From Pseudomonas sp. ACN8 (GTDB lineage Bacteria > Pseudomonadota > Gammaproteobacteria > Pseudomonadales > Pseudomonadaceae): a DNA stretch of 62,899 nucleotides. The notes below the pieces were generated by a model that had not been told where the DNA came from, ran no database searches, and saw only the letters and a program-made list of their open reading frames with translations. The stretch covers positions 1 through 62,899 of the forward strand of contig NZ_MRCS01000041.1 in assembly GCF_002303925.1 (NCBI RefSeq). The letters are read 5' to 3'. Shown here piece by piece: positions 33,333 to 42,517 of the stretch. The translations under genes were made by a program, and so were the position numbers. Each line of letters begins with the position of its first letter. Within the stretch, counting starts at the first letter, position 1.

Positions 33333-34691
33333 TTAGTGCGGGTGAGCGTGACAGTCGTTGATGGCCGCGCGTTCGGCGCCACCCAGGATGTTGAACAACA
33401 GGTTCAGCGTCAGCGCGCTGAGGGTGGCCATGGCGATGCCACTGTGGGTGATCGGGCTCATCCACACGGGCAGGTGGGCGAAAAATTCCGGGCGTACGAC
33501 CGGGATCAGGCCCATGCCGATGCTCACCGCCACCAGCAACTGGTTGCGACGATCACCAATGTCCGCTTCCTGCAGGATCTTGATCCCGGTGGCGGCGACC
33601 ATGCCGAACATCGCAATCGCTGCGCCGCCCAGTACTGCCGGAGGAATCGACGCCACCAAAAACGCGGCTTTGGGCAGCAGGCTCAGCACGATCAGCAACC
33701 CGCCGGCAACGATGGTCACCGAACGGCAGCGCACGCCGGTCATCTGCACCAGGCCGATGTTCTGGGCGAAGGAGGAGTGGGTGAAGGTGTTGAAGAAACC
33801 GGCGAAGAACGAGGCGCCTGCATCGCACAGCAAACCGCGCCGCAGCATCCGTGGGCAGACTTCCTGGCCGGTGATCTTGCCCAGCGCCAGAAACATCCCG
33901 GTGGACTCGACGAAAATGATCACCACCACCAGGCACATGGACAGGATCGGCGCCAGTTCGAATTTCGGCATGCCGAAGTGCAGCGGGGTGACAAATTGCA
34001 GCCATGGCGCCTGAGCCATGCCACTGAGGTCTACCATGCCGAGCAGGCCGCAGAGCACATAGCCCAGGCACATGCCGATCAGCACGGAAATGTTGACCCA
34101 GAAGCCGCGCATGAAACGGTGCACCAGCAAGATGGTACCCAGTACCAGGGCGGCGATGGTCAGGTAGATCGGTGAACCGAATTGAGCGGCGCTGGCACCG
34201 CCGCCGGCCCAGTTCACGGCCACGGGGAACAGCGACAAACCGATCGAGGTGATGACCGTCCCGGTCACCAGTGGCGGGAAGAAGCGCACGACCTTGGACA
34301 TGAACGGGGCGATGAGCATGCCGAAGAACCCGGCGGCAATGGTCGCGCCGAAGATCCCTTGCAGGCCGATACCGGGCATGCCGGCCATGGCGACCATGCT
34401 GCCGACGGCGGCGAAACTGGCGCCCATCATCACCGGCATGCGAATGCCCATGGGGCCGATGCCGAGGGACTGGACGATGGTGGCGATACCCGCCACCAGC
34501 AGGTCGGCGTTGATCAGGAAGGCGATTTCTTCACGACTCAGGCCAGCGGCCTGCCCGATGATCAGCGGTACCGCGATGGCACCACCGTACATCAGCAGAA
34601 CATGTTGCAAACCGACCAGGATCAGTTGCAAGAGGGGCAAACGCTGAATGGCGGGTGCGTCGGGGATGCGCGCTTCGGATAGCTCGGACAT
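33333..34691 (-). CDS. NCS2 xanthine/urate permease
   Basis: 452-residue inner-membrane transporter with about 14 helices, of the nucleobase-ascorbate (NCS2) family. The family signature is QNIGLVQMTGV (Q-N-x-G-x4-T), the same pattern as the xanthine permeases XanP and XanQ. Proton-coupled uptake of xanthine or urate is the natural role beside puuD. The C-terminus is His-rich (NDCHAHPH). It follows puuD on the same strand after a REP-containing gap. Confidence 0.9.
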   Translation of the reverse strand: MSELSEARIPDAPAIQRLPLLQLILVGLQHVLLMYGGAIAVPLIIGQAAGLSREEIAFLINADLLVAGIATIVQSLGIGPMGIRMPVMMGASFAAVGSMVAMAGMPGIGLQGIFGATIAAGFFGMLIAPFMSKVVRFFPPLVTGTVITSIGLSLFPVAVNWAGGGASAAQFGSPIYLTIAALVLGTILLVHRFMRGFWVNISVLIGMCLGYVLCGLLGMVDLSGMAQAPWLQFVTPLHFGMPKFELAPILSMCLVVVIIFVESTGMFLALGKITGQEVCPRMLRRGLLCDAGASFFAGFFNTFTHSSFAQNIGLVQMTGVRCRSVTIVAGGLLIVLSLLPKAAFLVASIPPAVLGGAAIAMFGMVAATGIKILQEADIGDRRNQLLVAVSIGMGLIPVVRPEFFAHLPVWMSPITHSGIAMATLSALTLNLLFNILGGAERAAINDCHAHPH

Positions 34692-34784
34692 GCAACACCT
34701 CGGATCTTTTTATTCTTGTGATTTACAGCTGCAGTGCTGCCGGCAGCTGTATTCGAATCTGGTGGGCCGTTTTGCGGCCATTCG

Positions 34785-34845
34785 CAGGCAAGCCCGCTCC
34801 CGCACAGGTCATGCAACACCTGTGGGAGCGAGCCTGCTCGCGAAG
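34785..34845. repeat. Mixed REP pair
   Basis: A diverged element, CGCAGGCAAGCCCGCTCCCG, is followed 12 bases later by a standard arm, GTGGGAGCGAGCCTGCTCGC. The two arms belong to different REP sequence groups. Confidence 0.7.
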
Positions 34846-34855
34846 CTTTCAGCGA

Positions 34856-36160
34856 TTAATTGGTCTGGGCTCCCTGCACAATCCAGGCACCGATCAGGTC
34901 ACGTTCCTGCTGGGTCATCTGCGTGATGTTGCCCAGTGGCATGATCTGGCTGGTGACGGCTTGCGCCTGAATCCGCGGTGCGTTCTGGCGGATCTGCTCG
35001 GGGGTGTCGAACATCACACCGGCAGGGGCCGCACTGAACAGCGGGCTGGTCGGCTTGGCCGAATGGCAAACCGCGCAACGTTCCTGGATCACGCTGTGCA
35101 CTTTGTCGAAACCCGGACCGGCATTGGAGGCCTGAACCGGAGCGGCTGTGGGCGCTTCTGCGGGTTTGGCTTCAGCAGGTTTCAATCCACCGCCCACTGC
35201 GGTTTCCGGCAGCGGCTGGTATTCGATTTTCGCTGGAGCGTTGGCCACTTCAGGGGCGCTGGACATCGGCTTCGGACCGGTCACATAAGCCAGGCAGATC
35301 ATGCCCACCGCTGCAACAGGCAGGGTCCAGGCAAACTTGTGGCTGTCGTGACGGGTGTTGAAGTAGTGACGGACCAACACCGCCAGTACCGCGATCCCGG
35401 CCAGGATCAACCAGTTGTACTGGCTGCCGTAGGTGCTCGGGAAGTGGTTGCTGATCATGATGAACAGCACCGGCAAGGTGAAGTAGTTGTTGTGACGTGA
35501 ACGCAGCAGGCCTTTGGCCGGCAATGCCGGATCGGGCGTGCGGTTCTCGGCGATGGCCGCTACCAGTGCGCGTTGCGCCGGCATGATAATGCGGAACACG
35601 TTGCCGACCATGATGGTGCCGATGATGGCGCCGACGTGCAGGTACGCACCCCGACCGCTGAACACTTTGCTGAAGCCGTAGGCCGCGGCAATGATCAGGG
35701 CGAACAGGATTGCGCCAAGCAGGGCAGGGCGTTTGCCCAGGGCCGAGTCGCACAGGAAGGAGTAGACGAACCAGCCGACGAACAGCGAGCCGATGCCCAG
35801 CAGTACGCCTTCAGGACCGCTCAGTGAGCTGCCCGGAGCCAGCAGGTAGAGCGTCGGGTTGGAGTAGAACACCACGCACAGCAGCGCGATACCCGACATC
35901 CAGGTGAAGTAGGCTTCCCATTTGAACCAGTGCAGGTTGTCCGGCATGGTCGGTGGAGCCAGCTTGTATTTTTCCAGGTGGTAGATACCGCCACCGTGGA
36001 TTGCCCATAAATCGCCGGCCAGGCCGCTTTTCGGGTTGACCCGGTTGAGGTTGTTTTCCAGCCATACGAAATAGAACGACGCACCGATCCAGGCCACGCC
36101 AGTAATCATGTGAACCCAGCGCACGCTCAGGTTCAGCCATTCCAACAGATGTGCTTCCAC
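34856..36160 (-). CDS. puuD: Membrane urate oxidase PuuD with cytochrome c domain
   Basis: 434-residue protein. Eight or so membrane helices (about 10-300) form the PuuD urate-oxidase domain (MITGVAWIGASFYFVWLENN, RSRHNNYFTLPVLFIMISNH). A Pro/Ala-rich linker leads to a C-terminal cytochrome c domain with CAVCH at 362-366 and probable axial Met406 in SQIMPLGN. PuuD oxidises urate to 5-hydroxyisourate and passes electrons to the respiratory chain instead of making peroxide. The start is GTG with GAGAGG upstream. It lies 50 bases after allA, in the puuE-uraD-alc-allA-puuD series. Confidence 0.95.
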   Translation of the reverse strand: MEAHLLEWLNLSVRWVHMITGVAWIGASFYFVWLENNLNRVNPKSGLAGDLWAIHGGGIYHLEKYKLAPPTMPDNLHWFKWEAYFTWMSGIALLCVVFYSNPTLYLLAPGSSLSGPEGVLLGIGSLFVGWFVYSFLCDSALGKRPALLGAILFALIIAAAYGFSKVFSGRGAYLHVGAIIGTIMVGNVFRIIMPAQRALVAAIAENRTPDPALPAKGLLRSRHNNYFTLPVLFIMISNHFPSTYGSQYNWLILAGIAVLAVLVRHYFNTRHDSHKFAWTLPVAAVGMICLAYVTGPKPMSSAPEVANAPAKIEYQPLPETAVGGGLKPAEAKPAEAPTAAPVQASNAGPGFDKVHSVIQERCAVCHSAKPTSPLFSAAPAGVMFDTPEQIRQNAPRIQAQAVTSQIMPLGNITQMTQQERDLIGAWIVQGAQTN

Positions 36161-36210
36161 AGTCTTTACCTCTCGCCTGTCACTCTGTTGTCGAGTGATC
36201 AGACCTTCTC

Positions 36211-36714
36211 TTATTGGTGGGGGGCGAGGATCAAACGCTCATCCTCTTTGAAAAAATGCTCATCGCAGTTATTGCCTGTGCCACTGCGATCAACCACCAG
36301 GAAGTCATCCCGCTTTTCGATCGTCAGCACCGGATGGTGCCAAACGCCGCGATGGTAATTAATGCCCTGCCTGCCGTTGGTGACGAAGGCGCGGACCAAG
36401 CCTGATACAGGTTCATCGCCAAGTGGCGCGACCACGATCAGAAAGGGGTTGCCGAGCAGCGGAATGAAAGCCTGGCTGCCCAGCGGATGGCGCTCCAGCA
36501 TGCTCACGGTCAGCGGCATGTCCTGCGCGTCGGCGCGGAAGATGCTGATGATCGCGTTGTCCTCTGGCGTTGCGGTTTCGACCGTCGCCAGTTTATGGAA
36601 GCGCATGGTCGAACCGTTGTTGATCATGAAGTGATCGCTGCCGTCGGTTTCGATCACGTCACCGAAAGGGGCGAAGGCTTCTTTGGTCAGCGGTTCAATC
36701 GTCAGTGTGCGCAT
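36211..36714 (-). CDS. allA: Ureidoglycolate lyase
   Basis: 167-residue cupin-type enzyme that splits ureidoglycolate into glyoxylate and urea. Conserved AllA segments include EAFAPFGDVIETDG, LERHPLGSQAFIPL and NYHRGVWHHPVL. It catalyses the last step of the allantoin route encoded here. It lies between alc and puuD on the same strand; an inside-out REP pair separates it from alc. Confidence 0.95.
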   Translation of the reverse strand: MRTLTIEPLTKEAFAPFGDVIETDGSDHFMINNGSTMRFHKLATVETATPEDNAIISIFRADAQDMPLTVSMLERHPLGSQAFIPLLGNPFLIVVAPLGDEPVSGLVRAFVTNGRQGINYHRGVWHHPVLTIEKRDDFLVVDRSGTGNNCDEHFFKEDERLILAPHQ

Positions 36715-36758
36715 GCTGTTCTACTTACCTTGAATTCGTTGTTGTCTGTTCTATTGCT

Positions 36759-36823
36759 ATCGCTAGCAGGCTAGCTCCCACAGGGGAATGCATTCCAAAT
36801 GTGGGAGCTAGCCTGCTAGCGAT
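36759..36823. repeat. Inside-out REP pair, GCTAGC stem variant
   Basis: ATCGCTAGCAGGCTAGCTCC ... GGAGCTAGCCTGCTAGCGAT. The arms are in the opposite order to the other doublets, and the stem reads GCTAGC/GCTAGC instead of GCGAGC/GCTCGC, so the base change on one side is compensated on the other. Confidence 0.9.
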
Positions 36824-36835
36824 TGGGTTCAGCGC

Positions 36836-37831
36836 TTATTTAGCGACCTTGCCCAAAACACGCAGGCGGCTCACACCACCATCCGGGAACACGTTCAGGC
36901 GGATGTGGGTGATCGGCCCCAGTGCCTTGATCTGCTCGGCAAAGGTGTGTTCGGCGTGCATTTCCAGTTTTTGTGCTGGCAACAGTTCACGCCAGAACAG
37001 CGACTGGGTTTCGATCTGGCTGTCGGTACCGCCCTTCACGAAAGCGCCCTGGATCGAGCAGGTGTCCGGGTAGTTGCCCTTGAAGTGCAGGGTGTCGACG
37101 ATGACTTTCTCGACTTCGCCGGCATGACCCAGCGCGACGATGACCCAGTCGTTGCCCGGAGTACGACGACGTGCGGTTTCCCAGCCGTCGCCCATGTTGA
37201 TGCCACGGCCCGGGTTGAGGATGTTGCTCATGCGGCCGAAGTGTTCGTCGGAGCAGGCGAGGGCGCGGCCACCGTTGAGGGCTGAGGCCAGGTCGACTTG
37301 TTCGTTGTCACCAACAGCGGACCAGTCGCGGAACGGAACGCCGTACACGCGCAGACGGGCCACACCGCCGTCCGGGTAGATGTTGAAACGCAGGTGGCTG
37401 AAGGCCTGGTCGTTGTTGATTTCGTGGACGTGGTGGCTGTTGCCCTGCAGCTCGACGGCGGACAGCACTTCAGTCCACTGGGTGTTTTCATCAGGCTCGC
37501 CCGAGGCCAGGAAGCAGGCTTCCAGGGACGCCGACGGCGGGAAGTTGCCGGTGAAGAATGAAGTGTCGATGTCGACGCCCTTGATCGAACCCGGTACGCC
37601 CAGGCGGATCACTGCGCTGTCGAAGCCTTCGAAGCGCTTGCGGCGCGATTCCCAGCCGTCCATCCACTTGCCGTTGTCATCGAACACGCCCTCCTTCCAT
37701 ACGGCCGGGGTCGGTTGGAACAGACGGTTGGCGTCTGCGAACCAGTCATCGGTGACCGAGATGATTTTGGTGCCCAGGCGGGCATCGGCCAGGTTGACGA
37801 ACTTCTCGAAAGGTACGGCGTAAGCTTTCAT
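36836..37831 (-). CDS. alc: Allantoicase
   Basis: 331-residue enzyme built of two homologous beta-jellyroll halves. Each half carries a WESRRKR/WETARRR-type strand and a final segment (HLRFNIYPDGGVARLRVYG and HIRLNVFPDGGVSRLRVLG). It hydrolyses allantoate to ureidoglycolate and urea. The start follows AAGAAG. It is in the urate operon between uraD and allA. Confidence 0.95.
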   Translation of the reverse strand: MKAYAVPFEKFVNLADARLGTKIISVTDDWFADANRLFQPTPAVWKEGVFDDNGKWMDGWESRRKRFEGFDSAVIRLGVPGSIKGVDIDTSFFTGNFPPSASLEACFLASGEPDENTQWTEVLSAVELQGNSHHVHEINNDQAFSHLRFNIYPDGGVARLRVYGVPFRDWSAVGDNEQVDLASALNGGRALACSDEHFGRMSNILNPGRGINMGDGWETARRRTPGNDWVIVALGHAGEVEKVIVDTLHFKGNYPDTCSIQGAFVKGGTDSQIETQSLFWRELLPAQKLEMHAEHTFAEQIKALGPITHIRLNVFPDGGVSRLRVLGKVAK

Positions 37832-37918
37832 TCTTCTTGTCTGCCTTTAAATAAGTGGCTTGGGATGCTTGCAAGGCCCGGAGCGTTTTTTGCGTTCATC
37901 AACGTCGGGCCAGGCTTG

Positions 37919-38434
37919 CTATAGGGTCAGTAATCGGAACAGGGCGATCTTGTTGATCTCCGCCAGCGCGCACTTGAACTCGGTGTCGACCGGGTTGTGG
38001 ATGCGCGTTTCGAACGCTGCGAGGATCTGATGCCGGTTGCTGCCTTTTACCGCCATGATGAAGGGAAACTTGAACTTGGCCTTGTAGGCGTCGTTCAGCT
38101 CGGTGAAGCGCTGGAACTCTTCGGCCGTGCATTGGTGAATACCCGCGCCAGACTGTTCTTCAGTGCTGGCTGCGGTCAGCTGGCCCTGGACGGCGGCTTT
38201 GCCGGCCAGGTCCGGGTGAGCGTTGATCAAAGCCAGCTGGCTTTCGTGATCGGCGCTCAACAGGATGTCGCTCATGCGCTGGTGCAGGGTTTCGATCTCG
38301 TCGATCGAGGCATCCTGGCCCAGCTCGTAGGCCTTCTCGGCCACCCATGGCGAATGTTCGTAGATGTCGGCGAAAGTCGCGACGAAGGCATCGCGGCTCA
38401 GGCTCGAAGGTTTGACGGTTTGAAAGGTGCTCAT
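37919..38434 (-). CDS. uraD: OHCU decarboxylase
   Basis: 171-residue enzyme that converts 2-oxo-4-hydroxy-4-carboxy-5-ureidoimidazoline to S-allantoin. Family features are VATFADIYEHSPWVAEKA, the catalytic-His segment LINAHPDLAGKAA and the basic pocket KFKFPFIMAVKG. The ATG at 38432-38434 overlaps the puuE stop codon by four bases and follows GGGG, fixing the start; upstream in-frame codons are within puuE. Translation is coupled to puuE. Confidence 0.95.
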   Translation of the reverse strand: MSTFQTVKPSSLSRDAFVATFADIYEHSPWVAEKAYELGQDASIDEIETLHQRMSDILLSADHESQLALINAHPDLAGKAAVQGQLTAASTEEQSGAGIHQCTAEEFQRFTELNDAYKAKFKFPFIMAVKGSNRHQILAAFETRIHNPVDTEFKCALAEINKIALFRLLTL

Positions 38435-39357
38435 TTGGCAGCCCCTGTGTACGGGTGGGTTTCTTGCCAGTGACGCGCGATGTCGACGCGACGGCTGAAC
38501 CACACCTGTTCATGACTTTTAGCGTATTCGATAAAGCGCTTGAGTGACGCCAGACGCGCCGGACGGCCGATCAGGCGGCAGTGCAGGCCGATTGACAGCA
38601 TTTTCGGTGCCTCGGCGCCTTCGGCGTAGAGCACGTCGAACGCATCCTTGAGGTATTCGAAGAAGTCGTCGCCCTTGTTGAAACCCTGGACCTGGGTGAA
38701 GCGCATGTCGTTGGTGTCCAGGGTGTACGGGATCACCAGGTGCGGCTTGCCGGTCGGGTTGTTCGGTTCCCAGTAGGGCAGGTCGTCGTCGTAGGTGTCG
38801 CAGTCGTAGAGGAAACCGCCTTCTTCCATCACCAGGCGACGGGTGTTCGGGCCGGTGCGGCCGGTGTACCAGCCCAGTGGGCGTTCGCCGGTGATTTCAG
38901 TGAGGATGCGGATCGCTTCGAGCATGTGCTCGCGTTCCTGGGCTTCGTCCATGTACTGGTAGTCGATCCAGCGATAGCCGTGGCTGCAGATCTCGTGGCC
39001 GGCATCGACCATGGCACGGATCACGTCCGGGTGACGCTGGGCGGCCATGGCCACGGCGAAGATAGTCAGGGGAATGTCGAATTCCTTGAACAGCTTGAGG
39101 ATCCGCCACACGCCGGTACGGCTGCCATACTCGTAAAGGGATTCCATGCTCATGTTGCGCGCGCCTTGCAGCGGCTGGGCAGAAACCATTTCCGAGAGGA
39201 AGGCTTCGGACTCTTTGTCGCCGTGCAGGATGTTGCGCTCGCCGCCTTCTTCGTAATTGAGTACGAACGACAAGGCAATGCGGGCATTGCCCGGCCAGTG
39301 TGGGTGAGGAGGGTTACTGCCGTAACCGACCAGGTCGCGTGGGTAGTCAGCGCTCAC
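38431..39357 (-). CDS. puuE: Allantoinase PuuE
   Basis: 308-residue allantoinase of the polysaccharide-deacetylase (NodB-like) fold, unrelated to the amidohydrolase AllB. Diagnostic segments are YPRDLVGYGSNPPHPHWPG, LNYEEGGERNILHGD and GHEICSHGYRWIDYQYM. It opens S-allantoin to allantoate. It is the first gene of the minus-strand urate operon. A TTGTATACAA palindrome lies about 88 bases upstream, overlapping a possible -10 sequence. Confidence 0.95.
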   Translation of the reverse strand: MSADYPRDLVGYGSNPPHPHWPGNARIALSFVLNYEEGGERNILHGDKESEAFLSEMVSAQPLQGARNMSMESLYEYGSRTGVWRILKLFKEFDIPLTIFAVAMAAQRHPDVIRAMVDAGHEICSHGYRWIDYQYMDEAQEREHMLEAIRILTEITGERPLGWYTGRTGPNTRRLVMEEGGFLYDCDTYDDDLPYWEPNNPTGKPHLVIPYTLDTNDMRFTQVQGFNKGDDFFEYLKDAFDVLYAEGAEAPKMLSIGLHCRLIGRPARLASLKRFIEYAKSHEQVWFSRRVDIARHWQETHPYTGAAK

Positions 39358-39444
39358 TGCAGGCTTCCTTCTTGTTCGATGATGACGGTTGGTGTGACGC
39401 AGCTGAAAAGTGGATGGCAGGCTGGCGTCACAGCGATGGGCTGA

Positions 39445-39454
39445 TTGTATACAA
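39445..39454. promoter_or_regulatory. TTGTATACAA operator, puuE side
   Basis: Perfect 10-bp palindrome. On the minus strand it overlaps TATACAAT, a good -10 candidate, with TTACAA about 17 bases upstream. A bound repressor would occlude the puuE promoter. Confidence 0.65.
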
Positions 39455-39650
39455 CTTTATATTCACTTTGTAAGCCTGATTTTTCGCATTTTTCACCGAC
39501 TGTCATCTTTTACTGCTATTGGCGGGAGCCTGCAAGAAATCTGCCTGACTGGTCAATTATTGATTGAAGGGCTCATAGGTGGTGCGGTTTGGCGGGAAAT
39601 CGACGGAAAATATGCCGATGGCGGGAGTCATGCGAAAAATGTCGTTTTTA

Positions 39651-39660
39651 TTGTGTACAA
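39651..39660. promoter_or_regulatory. TTGTGTACAA operator-like site, hiuH side
   Basis: One mismatch from the puuE-side palindrome, 131 bases upstream of hiuH. It overlaps TACAAT, a possible -10 element for hiuH transcription. The rest of the 434-base intergenic region holds no gene that I can see. Confidence 0.55.
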
Positions 39661-39791
39661 TTTTTTTGAAAAGTGTCTTAATCAGTCGCTCGCCGCAGCT
39701 TTTCGTGCTCCGAATCGGTGCGGTCTCCTTTTCAACTGACTTCGGGAGGCGCGAAGTCTGACTGCTCCACGCAGGCAGGCGCGCAGAATCA

Positions 39792-40145
39792 ATGGGACGT
39801 TTGACTACACACGTTTTGGACGCAGCACACGGTTGCCCGGGCAGCTCGATCAAGGTCGAGTTGTACCGCGTTGAAGGATCGCAGCTGGAATTGGTCGCCA
39901 GCGCGATAACCAACAGCGATGGCCGTGTCGATGCACCGCTGCTGCAAGGCGATGACTACCGCTCCGGGGTCTATCAGGTTCAGTTTCATGCCGGCGATTA
40001 CTACCGCGCCCGTGGCGTTCAGCTGCCGGAGCCTGCCTTCCTGGATGTCGTGGTGCTGCGTTTCGGCATCTGCGCCGAGCAGGATCACTACCATGTGCCG
40101 TTGTTGATTTCGCCTTACAGCTACTCCACGTACCGCGGCAGCTGA
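39792..40145 (+). CDS. hiuH: 5-hydroxyisourate hydrolase
   Basis: 117-residue transthyretin-related protein. It begins GRLTTHVLDAAHGCPG (active-site His) and ends with the family signature SYSTYRGS. It hydrolyses 5-hydroxyisourate to OHCU, the step between PuuD and UraD. It is divergent from puuE and has its own strong terminator. The ribosome-binding site is weak. Confidence 0.95.
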   Translation: MGRLTTHVLDAAHGCPGSSIKVELYRVEGSQLELVASAITNSDGRVDAPLLQGDDYRSGVYQVQFHAGDYYRARGVQLPEPAFLDVVVLRFGICAEQDHYHVPLLISPYSYSTYRGS

Positions 40146-40204
40146 TCCCCCAGGCAGCAGCTGCACCCTGGAAGCGACTGCGCATATAGCTTCTTTGGTC
40201 TTTC

Positions 40205-40231
40205 GCCCGCTCACACTGCGGGCTTTTTTTT
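40205..40231 (+). terminator. Terminator of hiuH
   Basis: GCCCGC-TCACACT-GCGGGC hairpin followed by eight T. Confidence 0.92.
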
Positions 40232-40262
40232 GTCTGAGAAATGTGGTGCCTGTGCTGACGCC

Positions 40263-40337
40263 ATCGCTAGCAGGCTAGCTCCCACATTGGATTTTCGGTG
40301 TTCACCAATCCCTTGTGGGAGCTAGCCTGCTAGCGAT
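40263..40337. repeat. Inside-out REP pair, GCTAGC stem variant
   Basis: Same arms and same reversed order as the pair at 36759-36823 (ATCGCTAGCAGGCTAGCTCC ... GGAGCTAGCCTGCTAGCGAT), with a different spacer. Confidence 0.9.
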
Positions 40338-40347
40338 GCTTTTGCTC

Positions 40348-40974
40348 TTAGCGGCTCAGCAGGGACGCTGCACCCGCACCGCTGAACAAACCGGCACTGA
40401 TCCGGTTGAACCAGCTCTGCCCCTTGCCGCTGCGCAGATACCGCGCCGCGCCATGGGCGCCGAGGCCGTAGGCCAGTTTGCACAGCAGGTCGAGCACGGT
40501 CCAGGTCGCGATCATCACCAGCAGTTGCGGCAGGAATGGCTGTTCGGCACTCAAGAACTGCGGCAGGAAAGCGGCGAAGAACAGAATGTCTTTCGGGTTG
40601 CTCGCGCCCAGCATGAACGCCCGCCCGAACAGCGCACGAAAGCGTGGCACCGGCGCGGCTTGTGGCACTTCAGCGCCATGGGAAGGCAGGCGCGATTGCT
40701 GCCAGCTCTGCCAGGCAAGGTAGAACAGGTAGAGGGCGCCAAGAATCTTCAGGGCACTGAACAGCTGTTCAGAAGCCAGCAGCAACGCACCCAGGCCCAG
40801 CGCCGAAGCACTCAGCAGGCAGATCGAGGCCGATACGCCGCCAAGAAAGGCCGGGTAAGAGCGGCGCAGGCCGTAATTCAGACTGTTGCTGATCATCAGC
40901 AACGACAGCGGCCCCGGGATCAGGATCACTATCAGCGCAGCGCCGCTGAACAGCAGCCAGGTTTCCAGACTCAT
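40348..40974 (-). CDS. LysE/RhtB-family exporter
   Basis: 208-residue inner-membrane protein with six predicted helices, of the LysE/RhtB amino-acid exporter family. It opens with the family-typical IVILIPGPLSLLMISNSLNY. The internal segment FMLGASNPKDILFFAAFLPQ is diagnostic. GGAGG lies before the ATG at 40972-40974. The substrate is unknown; homologues export amino acids or related compounds. The upstream neighbour is a purine permease, with 72 bases between. Confidence 0.87.
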   Translation of the reverse strand: MSLETWLLFSGAALIVILIPGPLSLLMISNSLNYGLRRSYPAFLGGVSASICLLSASALGLGALLLASEQLFSALKILGALYLFYLAWQSWQQSRLPSHGAEVPQAAPVPRFRALFGRAFMLGASNPKDILFFAAFLPQFLSAEQPFLPQLLVMIATWTVLDLLCKLAYGLGAHGAARYLRSGKGQSWFNRISAGLFSGAGAASLLSR

Positions 40975-41046
40975 CACTTTCCTCCATTTGCACAAAAGCC
41001 CCACCCGACGGGGTGAGGCTGTTTTCAAGCGGGTCCCGCGTAAGGT

Positions 41047-42396
41047 TTACAAGAAGATGAACTTGGCGATGAAGATCGCGCAGAGCACCCACAGGCTTAC
41101 GGAAATTTCCTTGTACTTGCCGGTGCCGGCCTTCAGCGCCACGTAGGTGATGAAGCCCAGCGCGATGCCGTCGGCGACCGAGAAGGTCAGCGGCATCATG
41201 ATCGCGGTGACGATCGCCGGAATGCTGTCGGTCGCTTCGTCCCATTCGATGTGGGCCATGCCGCCCATCATCAGCATCGCTACATAAATCAGTGCACCCG
41301 CGGTGGCATAGGCAGGAATCATCCCGGCCAGCGGTGCGAAGAACATGGCTGCAATAAATAGCACACCTACGGTCACTGCGGTAAGACCAGTCCGACCACC
41401 CGCAGCTACACCAGCGGCACTTTCAACGTAGCTGGTGACTGGCGGAACGCCGACTACCGCACCGAATACGCTGGAAGCACTGTCGGCTTTCATGGCGCGG
41501 GAGAGGTTTTCGATGCGACCGTCAGCACCGACCAGGTTGGCGCGCTGGGCAACACCCATCAAGGTACCGGCGGTGTCGAACATGTGTACGAAGAGGAACG
41601 CCAGGACCACGCTGATCATGCTGACGTTGAACACGCCGGCGACGTTCATGGCCATGAAGGTAGGGGCGAGGCTCGGTGGAGCCGACATGATGCCCTCGTA
41701 GTGCACCAGGCCCAGACCCCAGCCGGCGAGGGTCACGGTGATGATGCTGATGAGGATTGCGCCGAACACCTTGTGATAGCTGAGGATGGAGATCATCAGG
41801 AAGCACACGGCAGCGAGCAGCGGGCCGGGTTCGCGCAGGGAGCCAAGCTTGATCAGGGTAGCCGGGCTATCGACGACGATACCCGCGGTTTTCAGGCCGA
41901 TCAGCCCCAGGAACAGACCCACGCCGGCGCCCATGGCGAAGCGCAGGCTGACCGGGATGCTGTTGAGCAGCCATTCGCGGATCCGCGAGAAGGTCAGGAT
42001 CATGAACAACACACCGGACACAAACACCGCGCCGAGGGCGGTTTCCCAGTTGTAGCCCATGGTGCCGACCACGGTGTAGGTGAAGAAGGCGTTCAGTCCC
42101 ATGCCTGGTGCCAGGCCGACCGGCCAGTTGGCGTACAGGCCCATCAACAGGCAACCGAGTGCCGCGGCGATGCAGGTGGCGACGAACGCCGCACCGTGAT
42201 CGATCCCGGCGTCGGCCATGATGTTGGGGTTGACGAAAATGATGTAAGCCATGGTGATGAAGGTTGTCAGACCGGCAATCAGCTCGGTCTTCACCGTGGT
42301 GCCGTGCAAGCTGAGTTTGAACAGACGTTCCAGCAAGCCATTGCGTAATGGCGGCGAGAGATCCAGCGTCGATGCTTCGGATTTGCGGCTTTCCAC
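41047..42396 (-). CDS. AzgA-type purine permease
   Basis: 449-residue transporter with about 13 helices, of the AzgA-like branch of the NCS2/UapC superfamily (adenine, guanine, hypoxanthine uptake). Signature segments are GLTTFITMAYIIFVNPNIMA, GLAPGMGLNAFFTY, and DTAGTLMGVAQRANLVGADG. Its promoter holds the same TTGTATACAA palindrome as puuE, so it probably belongs to the purine regulon. Confidence 0.9.
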   Translation of the reverse strand: MESRKSEASTLDLSPPLRNGLLERLFKLSLHGTTVKTELIAGLTTFITMAYIIFVNPNIMADAGIDHGAAFVATCIAAALGCLLMGLYANWPVGLAPGMGLNAFFTYTVVGTMGYNWETALGAVFVSGVLFMILTFSRIREWLLNSIPVSLRFAMGAGVGLFLGLIGLKTAGIVVDSPATLIKLGSLREPGPLLAAVCFLMISILSYHKVFGAILISIITVTLAGWGLGLVHYEGIMSAPPSLAPTFMAMNVAGVFNVSMISVVLAFLFVHMFDTAGTLMGVAQRANLVGADGRIENLSRAMKADSASSVFGAVVGVPPVTSYVESAAGVAAGGRTGLTAVTVGVLFIAAMFFAPLAGMIPAYATAGALIYVAMLMMGGMAHIEWDEATDSIPAIVTAIMMPLTFSVADGIALGFITYVALKAGTGKYKEISVSLWVLCAIFIAKFIFL

Positions 42397-42517
42397 AGCG
42401 AATACTCCTCAAGAGTTTTATTGTTATTTCCAGGGCCGGATCCGAGAGGGGTGGCAGCGGCCCTTTGAGGTACTTGCGAATTTGTTGACCGCTTGGTCAG
42501 GAACTCGCACGAAGTGG

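Noticed and set aside
39517..39536. Possible sigma-54 promoter before hiuH (TTGGCGGGAGCCTGCAAG)
   Set aside because: The distance between GG and GC is nine bases rather than ten, and the -24 element is poor.
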